Of a stretch of 52,428 bases of DNA, positions 33,106 through 42,478 are shown piece by piece. Numbering within the stretch: the stretch's first letter is position 1; every line of letters starts with the position of its first letter. Location: assembly GCA_013115125.1 (NCBI GenBank), contig JABANN010000215.1, positions 1 to 52,428 on the forward strand, in the 5' to 3' direction. The stretch is from Perkinsus olseni (Eukaryota > Perkinsozoa > Perkinsida). The notes under the pieces are model-generated. The model made no database searches. It had not been told where the DNA came from and saw only the letters and a program-made list of their open reading frames with translations. Made by a program: the position numbers and the translations under genes.

Positions 33106-34178
33106 CTGACGCATGGAAAAGAAGGTCGAAATTGTGGTAGTAGCGTGACGACCGGCGGAGAAAAGTGGTGAGTAAAATACTTAGAGCATGAAAACTAAAA
33201 GTAACGGATTATGCAAAGACATACTCCGTGAAGTTGTGTCATACGACTCGACTCGACATTTTCTCGTATGCTACGAGATAATGGACTAGTGGAACTGCAT
33301 CATCGATCTCGCCAACCAGATATGGTAAGCGACGCAGGCAAGCCAGCTCCTCAGACAGAGAACCGTGACCATCCCAGAGCATGGACAGCCACACGCCGAG
33401 ATTTCTTGCCCATAAATAAATCGCACAACGGTCAAATAGGAAATAGGAGTTTTATGGTATCATAAATGTACTTCTGCCGTAGGAAATACATAAAGAAATA
33501 TCCGCTACTATGAACAGGATAACACTAAAAGATAGATTTTCCGAGATCCACACCATTCTGAATCGAACGTCGTCGTCCTCGGTTGCTCGACAGTAGTAGG
33601 CGTTGGGGCAGCTAAGCGTCTGTGTATTGACGAGGTGTCCCCCTTCCTGTACCAACGCCAACTCTCCATGGCTCTACCTGAACCCCTGCATGTAGACGAG
33701 TTCCCTTCTACTCGTCGTCATGACTCAACTCACACGACAGCACAGAAACATCTCTCATGTCGAGCAGCGCTACCCCTTCAAGAGCCACCGCCGGGAGAAT
33801 ACCAGTTGGGCCACCAGGCGTGACGTCGCTTACGGCCAGTCCAAGTAGTCCTGAGCTTAACCGCACCTGAAGGAATGACACTTGTGCTCTCTCTCACGAT
33901 GGTTCTGAGGCCTCCCGCCACTGGCCAAATGGAAGTAGGTCACGACTTTCTCTCAAGAAACTCGCCAATGCAACTCACGTCGTTGATTCATATTATCCTC
34001 AGGTTTGAAGCCCCTGTTCGTCATAACGAGTTTCGGCGAGTTCACATGCGCCCACAACTTCACATCCCCTCCGACGCCCGGGAAAGGCACGGACTGCCAA
34101 GTGCCATGTTTTCCCACCCACTCACGCTCGGCTCTCGCACCTCGCAAACCAATAAAATGTCTGCGCCTAGAATCGAAC
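33106..34178. other. Possible further exons of the ankyrin-repeat gene
   Basis: Minus-strand protein-like stretches: about 34150-33980 (GDVKLWAHVNSPKLVMTNRG then FKPEDN, with a GTGAGT donor) and, after TTCCTTCAG, about 33867-33730 (GLLGLAVSDVTPGGPTGILP). Two reading frames are possible in the second. The part at 33106-33650 holds nothing recognisable. Confidence 0.3.
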
Positions 34179-34797
34179 CTGGGTCATCGGGTTACTGGCT
34201 TTATGTATCTCTAGCAGCTTCAGAACAGGCTCCACGGTAGTGAGATCGAACGGTTTCTTTCCCTCTTTATTCCTCGACAATTCATTCGCCCCCCAGGATA
34301 ATAATAACCTCGTCTGAAAGACACACCGCGAGTAACGCTCGGAACGACTATCATTGGATGCACCATGACAAGAGATTGCCGCTATGGTGAGCGACTTCTG
34401 AAACGGAATTTTCAGCGTCACGGTCATTTTTGGCGTCACGAAACGGCTCGTATCGGCTCAGACTCGCCCCAATGTGCTGCTCGTAACTAGGCGTCACACA
34501 GGAAACGATATACGGCTATGCAGTTGGGATGAGCCTCTGGGCCCATTCCCCGGAATTCGCAAGCGCTGTTGAATAGACTGCTCCCTCTCCCGAGTTTTAG
34601 GAGCGCTCTCGGAGTTTTTGTCGGCTTTAGAGCGCTGTCGGATGCCCGGTCATGGCTAGAATGGCGCCGTTTCATCGACAAGAAAGCTAGAATCATCAGA
34701 ACTCATCGATGCCCCCCACCCTCATTACCATGCTGAAATCATTCTTCTTCACTGCCAAATGAAGCGCGGTGTTACCATCCTCATCTTGCTTGTTAAC
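34179..34797 (-). CDS. Ankyrin-repeat protein (partial, two clear exons)
   Basis: Exon 34797-34720, after TGTTGCAG, encodes DEDGNTALHLAVKKNDFSMV, a classic first half of an ankyrin repeat. Exon 34313-34179, after GTCTTTCAG, encodes RLLLSWGANELSRNKEGKKP then FDL, the second half plus the start of the next repeat. Both junctions are phase 0. Ankyrin repeats are protein-binding modules. The gene must extend further at both ends. The 3' end of the second exon runs into a GGTTCGATTC box also found near 39017 and 43673, so its boundary is uncertain. The intron is 406 nt. Confidence 0.5.
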
Positions 34798-34854
34798 CTG
34801 CAACACCGCAACCACCCTAGGAGTTGGGCAACTTCTGCCAGGCTGCCCCACAAA

Positions 34855-34960
34855 GACGTTGGCAGACCGGTGGCTTTTTAGGCGGTCGGTGAAGGAGGGG
34901 CCGTGCCGGACCTTAATTTCACGCAATATATTGCTAACGGTACGCTGTACGGCTAAGCGG
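34855..34960 (+). pseudogene. Fragment of a DYPxGC-family gene (C-terminal part)
   Basis: The plus strand reads LNFTQYIANGTLYG then stop, matching FNFTQYVVNGTLYG of the gene at 2586-3338, with homology for about 100 bp. Nothing of the rest of the gene is upstream. It lies antisense next to the ankyrin exon. Confidence 0.8.
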
Positions 34961-35561
34961 ACAAAGCCCGCTAAGCGGGGCATGAGCTTCGGTCTACCAG
35001 CATCCTTGGCCGTCTTGGCTGCGTTCTCGGGGGACCAACCCACTGCTGTCGCAGCACTGCTGTGTGGTGTCCCTTCCGGCATGGGTTCTTCTTCTCACGA
35101 TCTCGCAGCCTACCTCTTCTCGTTGGCACGCACGCACATAGTGAACACGATTTAGCGCTAGCCGACGCGGGGGTATCCCTTGCTCCTGCAGGGGCAGGCT
35201 AGGGTTGGAGCGTTCGATTTCGATAGTATCGAAAACAAATCGATGCTGGGGGTTCGGAAGGCGGAGAGATGTTACTTAAGATAGACGAATTCCATATCAG
35301 AACTGCTTTCTAGGGCCGAGTCTCTACGCTGCTTCGCGTGGACATGCCGGGGCAGTGCTGAGCCCGTGTGACGGGCCCCGTGACGTGACACGGCCAGAAG
35401 CCCATTAAGAGCCCCTCGCCCTTAGGCGGTCTAGGTAGACGGTTGAGTCACCTATTCTTCCTGGGGCATGTTCGTTCCATTCTTCCGGGTTCCGATTTAC
35501 TTGCGCACCAATAGCCTGAGGTTAATAGTCCCATACCATTCAGCTTTTCCTCAATTATTCC
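34961..35561. other. Spacer upstream of the 35562 gene
   Basis: No gene is supported. It includes the presumed promoter of the secreted-protein gene. No recognisable core element was seen. Confidence 0.5.
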
Positions 35562-36383
35562 ATGTCCTCGAGCCTTAGAAACTCTCCTGCCAACCGCCTC
35601 TCAAACTGGCTCTACTACGGTGTCTTCTACAGCTCCGTCCTGCAGTTGGGGCTTTCTAGAAACTCCGTCCGCAAGTCACCCAGCCCCTCTCCCGTTACCG
35701 TTATCGACCCCATTCTCAAGGCGACTGCAGATTACCCCGCGGGTTGCCAAGGTGGTCCGGGCCCAGGGACCGGTAAAGGCACGATACAGACGTCTCCTGG
35801 TTCCTGCGTTCACATCAAGAGGGGTGCATTCGCGGCAGACGTTCAACAGAATTGGAGCATTGGAGTCCAACTCGATTTCGAAGGACTAGGACTTTACAAG
35901 GGTTGGGGTGCTTTACAAATCCAGCTGAACCTAGTCGACTACGGCCATGATAACGTGTATGTGGTTGAGAATGTGTATATAACAGGTGACGTTACTATAA
36001 ATATTCCGGTGCTTGGTATGGTGGAAGGAATCTCCGTCAGGCTGAGGCAGGAAAACGACTATCAGTATTATTTTAGAAATGTATCTGGTGAGAGCACGAT
36101 ACGCATGGAAGCTTGCATGGGCGTACTTCTGACAGAATGGCCACCATCAACTACTGGAACCCTAGACTTTATAGTCGCGGGTAACGCTAGCACCGAGTAT
36201 TTGCAACTTCAAGGGTATAAGCTCACTGGTGAGCAGTACTTCTCGGTTCTACCGTTTATCTCTATTCAAAGGCATGGGAAAGGCTGGGTATATAAATTCA
36301 TCCTCCAGGTTGAAGGACTGGGGGGCCCATATGCTAGTTTCTCGTTAAGGCATGTTGTAGTCGATGGTGTATTGTACGACTAG
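35562..36383 (+). CDS. Secreted DYPxGC-family protein
   Basis: 273 aa from ATG 35562. N-terminal SNWLYYGVFYSSVLQLGLS is the hydrophobic targeting segment. The core has TADYPAGCQGGPGPGTGKG and PGSCVHIKRG, and the end is VVVDGVLYD. It pairs with the gene at 307-1260: near-identical 5' coding start (RLSNWLY against RVSHWLY, then NSVRKS against NPVRKS) and a very similar 3' flank, but the middle of the protein is much more divergent and lacks the mucin-like linker. Single exon. Extracellular or surface protein of unknown function. Confidence 0.85.
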   Translation: MSSSLRNSPANRLSNWLYYGVFYSSVLQLGLSRNSVRKSPSPSPVTVIDPILKATADYPAGCQGGPGPGTGKGTIQTSPGSCVHIKRGAFAADVQQNWSIGVQLDFEGLGLYKGWGALQIQLNLVDYGHDNVYVVENVYITGDVTINIPVLGMVEGISVRLRQENDYQYYFRNVSGESTIRMEACMGVLLTEWPPSTTGTLDFIVAGNASTEYLQLQGYKLTGEQYFSVLPFISIQRHGKGWVYKFILQVEGLGGPYASFSLRHVVVDGVLYD

Positions 36384-36520
36384 CTTGCCGAGCAGCTTGT
36401 CGAGCTGTTTTCTCTCATCTCAGTGGGGTTTCAACGAACCCGATTCACTTAGTTTCCGTTCACTTTTCAAGATTTACTTCACTGTCGCAGAGAGTATTGT
36501 GTTGTGGGAGTCCCTCAAGC
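36384..36520 (+). repeat. Duplicated 3' flank of the gene at 35562
   Basis: Matches the complement of about 145-306 (see there), starting at the stop codon and ending near GTGTTGTGGGAG. It marks the minimum extent of the segmental duplication. Confidence 0.8.
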
Positions 36521-36726
36521 GAGAGCATCAACTAATTGCCCCCCCCCGAGTATTGGCAACGAACGCAGACGAATTGCCAGAGATTTTTTTATTGTGCGCA
36601 CCGCCAGAGAGATTTTCCGACTTAGTTCGCGGTGAGCGATCACAGCCTCATTCTCTCACCAGCAAACCTCTCGCTTCTGAAGCCTCCCGGCGCCTCGTCT
36701 GTGTGTCAGTTCTAATTCCAACGCCA

Positions 36727-37438
36727 TCACCAGTCACGCCAAACTTGATGCCTTAGCAGCTTTGTGGTGCGCTTCTCGGGCACCGTCGGAATTTCCATCC
36801 GCTCAAAGGAAGCCCAACAAACGCAATCGACCCTCAGCAACAGTGTTGATTCCCCTTACCTGCACCCCCGCCCGCAGCAGGCCCAAAATCCTCCCCCGTC
36901 TCCCTTGCTTGACATACGAGTGCAGACTGGTTCCGCGGCCGAACGCCCCCATCAGGGAGCTCTCCATCATACGACAAGCAAACAAACGCACTGTCGCAGG
37001 GCACAATCCCGCAGAAAACTTCACAACGCTTGTTTCAATCCACCGCTCGTCCTAGAGGTGGGCGGCAGTACGGGTACGGTCTAGTACGGAGTACGGTACG
37101 GGTACGAGTACGGCTCCGTACCCGTGCTACCAGTCGCAGCGGTTCCCAAGTACCGTACTATTACGCCGTACTTGAAGTACGGCGTAATTCAATACACGTA
37201 TGCGTTGTTTAATTTATTCAATACGCGCTAGTTCTCCGTACCCATACTAGGGTGACAGTTGGAAACGTACTCCGTACTCCGTACTACCGTACTTTCCTCG
37301 ATCCCAGTACGGTTGCCCAGCTCTAGCTCGTCCGTTCACCCCCAATAGTTCATGGTGGAATCCCGAGTTTGAAAGGGCTCCTCGGAAGCCTGCTGCCCTC
37401 TCATACGACCGGCGGACAAACGGACTTTCCCAGGCCAT
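36727..37438 (-). CDS. Small basic spliced protein (about 110 aa or more)
   Basis: Three exons in phase 0: 37438-37340 (MAWESPFVRRSYERAAGFRG ...), 37018-36860 (... ACRMMESSLMGAFGRG ... GRILGLLRAGVQ) and 36801-36727 (RMEIPTVPEKRTTKLLRHQV ... stop). Donors are GGG|GTGAAC and CAG|GTAAGG; acceptors are TTGTGAAG and CTTCCTTTGAG. A further 5' exon may lie at about 37755-37700 (MRASEYPESFDVGEWKLG), whose phase 2 end would fit. The protein is Arg-rich and lacks a signal peptide. It resembles small mitochondrial ribosomal or respiratory subunits in character, but no family was recognised. Intron 1 carries a MITE. Confidence 0.55.
37053..37325. mobile_element. hAT-type MITE with 8-bp target duplication
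   Basis: A 273-bp element with ends TAGAGGTGGGC and GCCCAGCTCTA (inverted, one mismatch), flanked by a perfect 8-bp direct repeat GCTCGTCC at 37045-37052 and 37326-37333. The interior is dominated by GTACGG/CCGTAC words in both orientations. An 8-bp duplication and a GGTGGGC end are typical of the hAT superfamily. It has no coding capacity. It sits in intron 1 of the 36727-37438 gene. Confidence 0.85.
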
Positions 37439-37441
37439 AAT

Positions 37442-37883
37442 CCTGGCATCACAGCCGTCGTGTTCTAATGCTCGCCCATTCCCTTCCAGTACTCAACTAG
37501 AACCCCACAAACGAAAATTTGAGGTCGAAACCCGACAAGCTTCTCTCTTGGCAAGTCAACCCTGAGGTAGTGTCCCAATACCCGAGGGCCATCACTGCAA
37601 CTCAGAGACAAACCTGTCGTCTCGGCGAGAATTCAATCCTCGAAAATTCGAACCAAAGCAAAGGCCGAACGATGAAAGCAGCAGCAGTTAGAACCCCAGC
37701 TTCCACTCCCCCACATCGAACGACTCCGGATACTCCGAAGCCCTCATTAATCAACTAAAAACAACAGAGTTCAACAGTACAAATCTTCGAATATTTTCAC
37801 TTAGCACAAACACTCAGACAAAACTAATGGTTCACAGGGTGAGCACTGGTCATCCTTGCTGCTCACGAACCAACAAGACCTCT
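37442..37883. other. Spacer with possible first exon
   Basis: Apart from the possible exon at about 37755-37700 (minus), nothing is recognised. Confidence 0.4.
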
Positions 37884-38181
37884 TCAGTTCTCAACATCAC
37901 ACGACGCCCATTTTCCGTCTTCTTCCGGGTGACTGTACAACTGCCACAGCAGTACGCCAAGAATAAGGCCGGTTAAATCGTAACTGGGAAAAACGAAACG
38001 GTTGATACCACATTTCTCCCAAATCCCATTTAAAACCCTGTCCAGAATATCTAATCGTGTTGCTTCGTAAGCCGTAAAACGCCGTGCTAGAAGCCAGCCG
38101 AAGCGAGTAGTGCAGTGGCCAGCTGAAGAGCGCTAAGTTATTGACCCAGTTCGCCGGATAAATCAATTTGTTGTTGGGCAT
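37884..38181 (-). CDS. Small membrane protein, possibly with a 25-nt intron
   Basis: Exon 1 runs 38181-38009 from ATG (MPNNKLIYPANWVNNLALFS ...), exon 2 37983-37884. A 25-nt gap GTATCAACC...TTTTTCCCAG restores phase and yields YDLTGLILGVLLWQLYSHPE then a stop. Unspliced, the frame runs into a basic, non-hydrophobic tail. The 90-aa product is rich in Trp, Tyr and Leu, with one likely membrane segment (LTGLILGVLLWQLY). This fits a small mitochondrial inner-membrane subunit, an inference from composition. An alternative donor about 78 nt upstream (GC|GTTTTA) would give a 103-nt intron. The start lies 63 bp from that of the plus-strand gene at 38245. Confidence 0.55.
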
Positions 38182-38244
38182 GGCTGGGAGTATCATGTTT
38201 TACGATAATTGAATCCGAAAACAACGTAATAACGACCACTCGCT

Positions 38245-38945
38245 ATGACCTGCCTGGTCGAAGAGGTGCTGCGCAAGAAGAAGATCGTATCCTTCAGAAA
38301 AGGTGCGTTATAAGGATATTCCCTCTTCTCGGCCATCGGGACGCCGCCATCCCACCACTACCTTCGCAGCCGTCCAAGATGCATCACAATTCCATCATGA
38401 ATCATCAACGATCGATACCTAAAATCCACCACAACCTATCCTCTCCTTGCAAACCGAACAGACACCTCAGAGTCCTATCCTAACCACTCACATAGACTGA
38501 CACAAGAGGCGGAACGAAAAGGGCAAAGACTTCGACTTCCTGATAGTTCTCTATCCGTAGGACGCCATTCCAAGCAATTAACTCGAAGTGGTCAAAAATG
38601 TGGCGAACCCCTCATTAACGGCGACTAATAATACCAAATTTCGACCAATTCCCCCTTCTACTACCACAGCGGTTGATGGGCGTTATAATAGAGGACCCTG
38701 GATTGAATACCCGAACAGACACTGCACTGGGGAAGGTAGTACTGAGAAGGAAAACGACCAATCCTTCGCGTGATGACTCAGACAGCTTCTTCCCAGACTC
38801 AACTGCCCACAAAGCCCCAGATGGCAGAGACCCAGACTTTGGCAAGGTATATGACAAAATTGGATACAAATCTGTTACGATCAATATGCAGCGATCAGGC
38901 GCTACGACAGCTAGCCTGGCTATTGTCCGAAAACGCGCGAATTAA
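38245..38945 (+). CDS. Small spliced protein, 139 aa
   Basis: Exons 38245-38302 (MTCLVEEVLRKKKIVSFRK), 38471-38556 (SYPNHSHRLTQEAERKGQRL ...) and 38670-38945 (RLMGVIIEDPGLNTRTDTAL ... VRKRAN stop). Donors are AAAAG|GTGCGT and TCC|GTAGGA; acceptors are CACCTCAG and CTACCACAG. Phases agree (1, then 0). The protein is hydrophilic and basic, with an acidic DDSDSFFPD patch. No family recognised. In the last exon a second frame is also open, so its reading is less sure. It diverges from the gene at 37884-38181. Confidence 0.5.
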
Positions 38946-40360
38946 CCTTCTAAGATCTTTCCCTAATTCTGTACATCTTTCATGTACAGTACCTTTCAAA
39001 ACTTCACCAAATATGAGGCTCGCAGGTTCGATTCCCACGGATGTCATTTATAGCGCCAATATTTCACTAAAATACGCACGCACAAAATTGAAGCAATTAT
39101 AAGGGCTACGCTTCGCCCGTACCACAACTCCACCAACTCACTACCTGTTTAACGCCTCCCGTGATCCTATCCAACCACGTCCGTCCAAAGCCTGACGATA
39201 TCGCTGCAGTAGGAGGGCACAGGTCCGATACGAATGGTCCAACTTTGGACCCGCAAGTGTGGCAACCGAGGCTCTGAGAGAAAACCACGTCCCAGTGGCT
39301 CTACCACATCCGCGGCTGAACCTCATGAAACGCTTATCCGCTATCATTTATTGCTGTATTAGCCGCTCGCTGTTATGACCAATTCTCTGCCAGCGCTCGA
39401 GGATATCACATTAGCGAGTACCACTCCTTCCCCAATTTCTAGAGAAACAACAGACTCGGTAACACCTCATAAAGCGACCCCCTTATTCGCTACCATTCAT
39501 TGCTTTATTAGCCGCTTGCTTTTATTTGGAATTCTACGCCAGCGCTCGAGGATATCACAGCAGCCGCTGATGCTGATCAGCGAGTACCACTCCTTCCCCG
39601 ATTTCCGAAGAAACACCGGACTCGGTGTCAGAAGCAAGCACAGAATGTCTCACAAACTTCACTTACCCCTTATTCTACAAGCACGTTCAATTCTCACTCT
39701 TGACCCGATTCGTATCCTGCACCCTTCGAGGTAAGATTCAGCTCAAACATATTAGCGAGTCGCCCTTGTTCGCCCGATGATCCCCCTAGTACCTTCCCGA
39801 GAGTGGTAGTAACATGACGCACACTCCCACGAGAACTCCGCAGATTCCCAGGCAACGCTTGCTCCAACAACGGAGACCAGAACGAACCTGAAAGTACCCG
39901 CAAATCTTGCTATCTTGCATTTCCTCAACGCCTACTACCTCTATAAAGAACACTCGACGGGAGGACGGAACGCCATGTTCCTCCGAGCATCGTGAACACC
40001 AACAACGCCACCTGAGGCAACGGCAACATCAGAACGCATATCCGAGGTTGAACCATGCTTGATACGAAATTAGTTGGCGACAAAGACAGCCGTGGTCTTG
40101 GACATAACCGTGAGCGCTTTTCGAAGTCTTAGAAACTCCTCGGGGAACGGTGTTGGGATACGGTCTCTCGAACCAAATCTTCGAATCGAATTTCGGCTAG
40201 ATCGGGCTTGCACAGCTTTAGCGCCCACCAAGCAACTCGCGTTGAGGAAAATTTTCTCGCAAAATTTCAACTTTTCAAGGCAAGAAAAGGAACTTTTGTC
40301 AGCATAAACGCAAAATCTATGATGATATCTTAAGTTGACCATGGACGAACACAGAAAAGG
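38946..40360. other. Region with tandem duplication and unresolved minus-strand exons
   Basis: About 39880-39700 (minus) reads SFWSPLLEQALPGNLRSS after a CTTTCAG and ends near a GTGAGA donor. About 39650-39480 (minus) reads SGKEWYSLISISGCCDILER. These may belong to one gene, but the second lies in a tandem duplication. A 90-aa frame with ATG at 40342 (to 40070, minus) begins just 19 nt after the stop of the gene at 40361 and could be a separate small gene or 3' UTR. Confidence 0.3.
39325..39636. repeat. Tandem duplication, two copies of about 150 bp
   Basis: Copy 1 (39325-39472) and copy 2 (39473-39636) share TTATTAGCCGCT, GCCAGCGCTCGAGGATATCA and CGAGTACCACTCCTTCCCC. Copy 2 has a 15-bp insertion (CAGCCGCTGATGCTGA). 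A related word occurs near 29700. Confidence 0.8.
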
Positions 40361-40901
40361 TTACACCACCCTAGATACTACAATTCCATCTCTAACAGTA
40401 GTAGGGGTATCCCAATAACTAAACTCATCGGCCAATGATCCCTGCTCATCCAGATTACCACCACGAGCTTGCCGAGCCAGATAACTGACAAAAATAATAC
40501 CATAAATCCCCCAACTCATCCAACCACAACCTACTGTGCTGTCTTTCCCACCACAGCACCGCTGCCGAAGATAATAGAGTATCCTGTCAACCTGAGCAAG
40601 GTGTGACGAAAATCCCTATCGAAAATGACCGCGCGCCACAAAATTATATCCCACATACCACACCAAACCGAACGCGTTGACGAAAAGTCAACTAGGCTAG
40701 ACAATAATCCAACTGTCCGACCGCGAGCCACAAAATTACATTCCATACTCGAGCGAGCAATGGTCTTTCTGCCCGACCGCGCGCCACAAAGTTACATTCC
40801 ATACTCGAGCGAGCAATGGTCTTTCTGCCCGACCGCGCGCCACAAAATTACATCCGAAAGGCGATAGGATTCCCAGTCCCCTCCATGCGTCGCGGCATCA
40901 T
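40361..40901 (-). CDS. Small membrane protein, 76 aa, three exons
   Basis: Exon 1 40901-40852 (MMPRRMEGTGNPIAFR), exon 2 40591-40535 (LTGYSIIFGSGAVVGKTA), exon 3 40484-40361 (YLARQARGGNLDEQGSLADE ... stop). Phase 2 is kept at both junctions. Intron 2 is 50 nt with strong sites (CA|GTAGGT and TTTTTGTCAG). Intron 1 (260 nt) begins GTAATTTTGTGGCGCG and is largely a 56-bp tandem repeat. The product has one membrane segment (MLTGYSIIFGSGAVVG) after a short basic N-terminus, then a soluble tail with Trp/Tyr. This arrangement fits a small respiratory-chain or ATP-synthase accessory subunit (inference). No family recognised. The frame continues open upstream of the first ATG, so a longer N-terminus is possible. 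Confidence 0.65.
40627..40850. repeat. 56-bp tandem repeat within an intron
   Basis: Units start GACCGCGCGCCACAAA at 40627, 40719, 40775 and 40831, so the last three are exactly 56 bp apart and nearly identical (containing TACTCGAGCGAGCAATGGTC). The first unit is longer and diverged. On the coding strand each unit carries GTAATTTTGTGGCGCGCGGT, that is, the intron's own 5' splice region. Confidence 0.9.
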
Positions 40902-40932
40902 CACTACTACCTTCCCGTGATTGGCATCTTCG

Positions 40933-41331
40933 ATGTTATCGTCGACAAGTAGGCCGCTAGCTGCCCTGATCGAGTAGCTGTCCAGAACGCCGTTGCACCC
41001 ACGCCTGAGAGAAACAGTATATTTTCCTCCTTTCAAGAATACATTGGAAAAAGATTTTATCGAATTGATAGAAGCTTTCCGTATACATCGTACTGTACAT
41101 GGTATAATCGCCGCGTCTCTCAGCACGAAGAGCGCCGCCGGCTGTCGTCACGCCAATTTAGTAGTCTTCAAAAAAACTCTTCCACAGAAGCGTCCCAGCC
41201 ACTGTTCGTTCAGTCCCTCAAAAAGTGCAAAACGCAAACAACCGGGCGAGGAAGATTCGAACGTCGAAAGCGAAAGCGTGTCGATGAGTATCTTCCACTC
41301 ACCATTGGAAACGCTCGATTCGGACGAATAA
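40933..41331 (+). CDS. SANT/Myb-like domain protein
   Basis: The main exon is 41018-41331, after GAGAAACAG. A five-codon first exon at 40933-40948 (A|GTAGGC) fits in phase but is tentative. The sequence EKDFIELIEAFRIHRTVHGI then ASLSTKSAAGCRHANLVVFK keeps the SANT pattern: acidic start, F-x2-A helix, and TKS-x3-CR-x3-x3-F-K/R-K third helix. The first Trp of the motif is missing. The tail has a basic SAKRKQPGEEDS nuclear-signal-like cluster and acidic SNVESESVS. SANT domains bind histone tails or DNA in chromatin complexes (family knowledge). Length is about 109 aa. It diverges from the gene at 40361-40901, with only 31 bp between the starts. Confidence 0.5.
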
Positions 41332-41590
41332 ATCTATTGATAATGTGAAAGTAGCATAAATTTCTAACCATGCTATTTTACGTGTCTTCGATGATCGCCA
41401 CTGGAATTTTTCTGAATTAATATTTTTTTTCATAAATTCATCTCGAAAAATTAAAATTTTCACCCCACTACGCGACCCACCTGCGGGTATCAAAAGCGAG
41501 TCTCGCACGGGCGGCCAGAACTTCGCATAGTTCCTCTCGACCGACCTGAGAATACCATCACACTCAGTACCACCTCTCGACCACATCATG
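41332..41590. other. Spacer, AT-rich
   Basis: Includes a minus-strand frame (MLALLSNMMWSRGG ...) that overlaps the end of the next gene in another frame and then ends at a GTGGGT. I consider it 3' UTR. Confidence 0.4.
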
Positions 41591-41927
41591 TTACTCAGCA
41601 AGGCCAGCATTCTCCAATCCTTCTCGTGCCAGTGCCTTTAAACGCTCCACTTCATCGGTGGCTTTCCTCATCTGAATTTTTGAGACGTGAAAACTCGGCG
41701 GCCGCGGACGGTTGTTGCGGACTTACCTGTTCTCGCCCGGAGTCCCACACCGTCTCGATAGCATTAACTGACCGGGGGAAAGGCCGACGGATAACAGAGG
41801 ACTGAAAAAGAGTATCTTAGGTTGATGCTTGACTTTAATAAAACATCTTTCTGATTTGGAAGATTGCATAGATTAGTTTTCTCGCGGGCTCGCTGTATAC
41901 AGACGCAGCAGCACTGCGGCGACGCAT
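41591..41927 (-). CDS. Tiny spliced protein, 60 aa, mitochondrial-like
   Basis: Exon 1 41927-41901 (MRRRSAAAS), exon 2 41801-41727 (SSVIRRPFPRSVNAIETVWD ...), exon 3 41671-41591 (MRKATDEVERLKALAREGLE ... stop). All junctions are phase 0. Splice sites are TCT|GTATAC, TACTCTTTTTCAG, CAG|GTAAGT and AAAAATTCAG. The first 20 residues are Arg/Ser/Ala-rich without acids, like a mitochondrial presequence. The rest is one charged helix. No family recognised. The strength of the second intron's sites and the phase agreement make this a credible gene despite its size. Confidence 0.6.
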
Positions 41928-42478
41928 ACTCTCGATAAACTCGAAATAACGAATCAGATTCATCAACTTTTTTCAATGATCATCCATCGCCCAGCATGCG
42001 GACCTACAGAAAATCTTTCAGGAATTCTTTCTGATTTCACGTGGACACTCACTGAGACGCAGAGAGGGAGCGAACAATGCTCACGAAATTAACCGATGAT
42101 GAACGCGCGTCATCATTGCCGCTGCGTTAGCTGAGCGATGAGCCCAAGAGTCCGGCAAGGAGCGGTACGCTGAACTTCTCACAATGAAAATTTCCCGCTA
42201 CTTTATCGCCCACTTGAAGCGGCGGTCAACCTATAATTGTAAACCATGTACGGTATCGTGATGGGTGTGTACAGAAAGTGACTGATCACTACGCGAGAGA
42301 ATCATATCAGTTCTCAAGAGCTTTCGAGTTCAAGATCTTGACTTTATGACGACTTCAAGAGGGATCCATGCGTGTTTGAGGCAAGCTTCAACCCATGGTA
42401 CTCACAGACAGAGTGACATAACCGAAGTGGCTCCCTATTGCGAAGTACTGGACACAACATAAAATGAAACTACTAAAC
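41928..42478. other. Spacer
   Basis: No supported gene. Short frames only. Confidence 0.5.

Noticed and set aside
34696-35082. 128-aa minus-strand frame containing an ankyrin-like end
   Set aside because: It fuses antisense of a DYPxGC fragment to the ankyrin exon; an acceptor (TGTTGCAG) at 34798 separates them, so only the exon part is kept.
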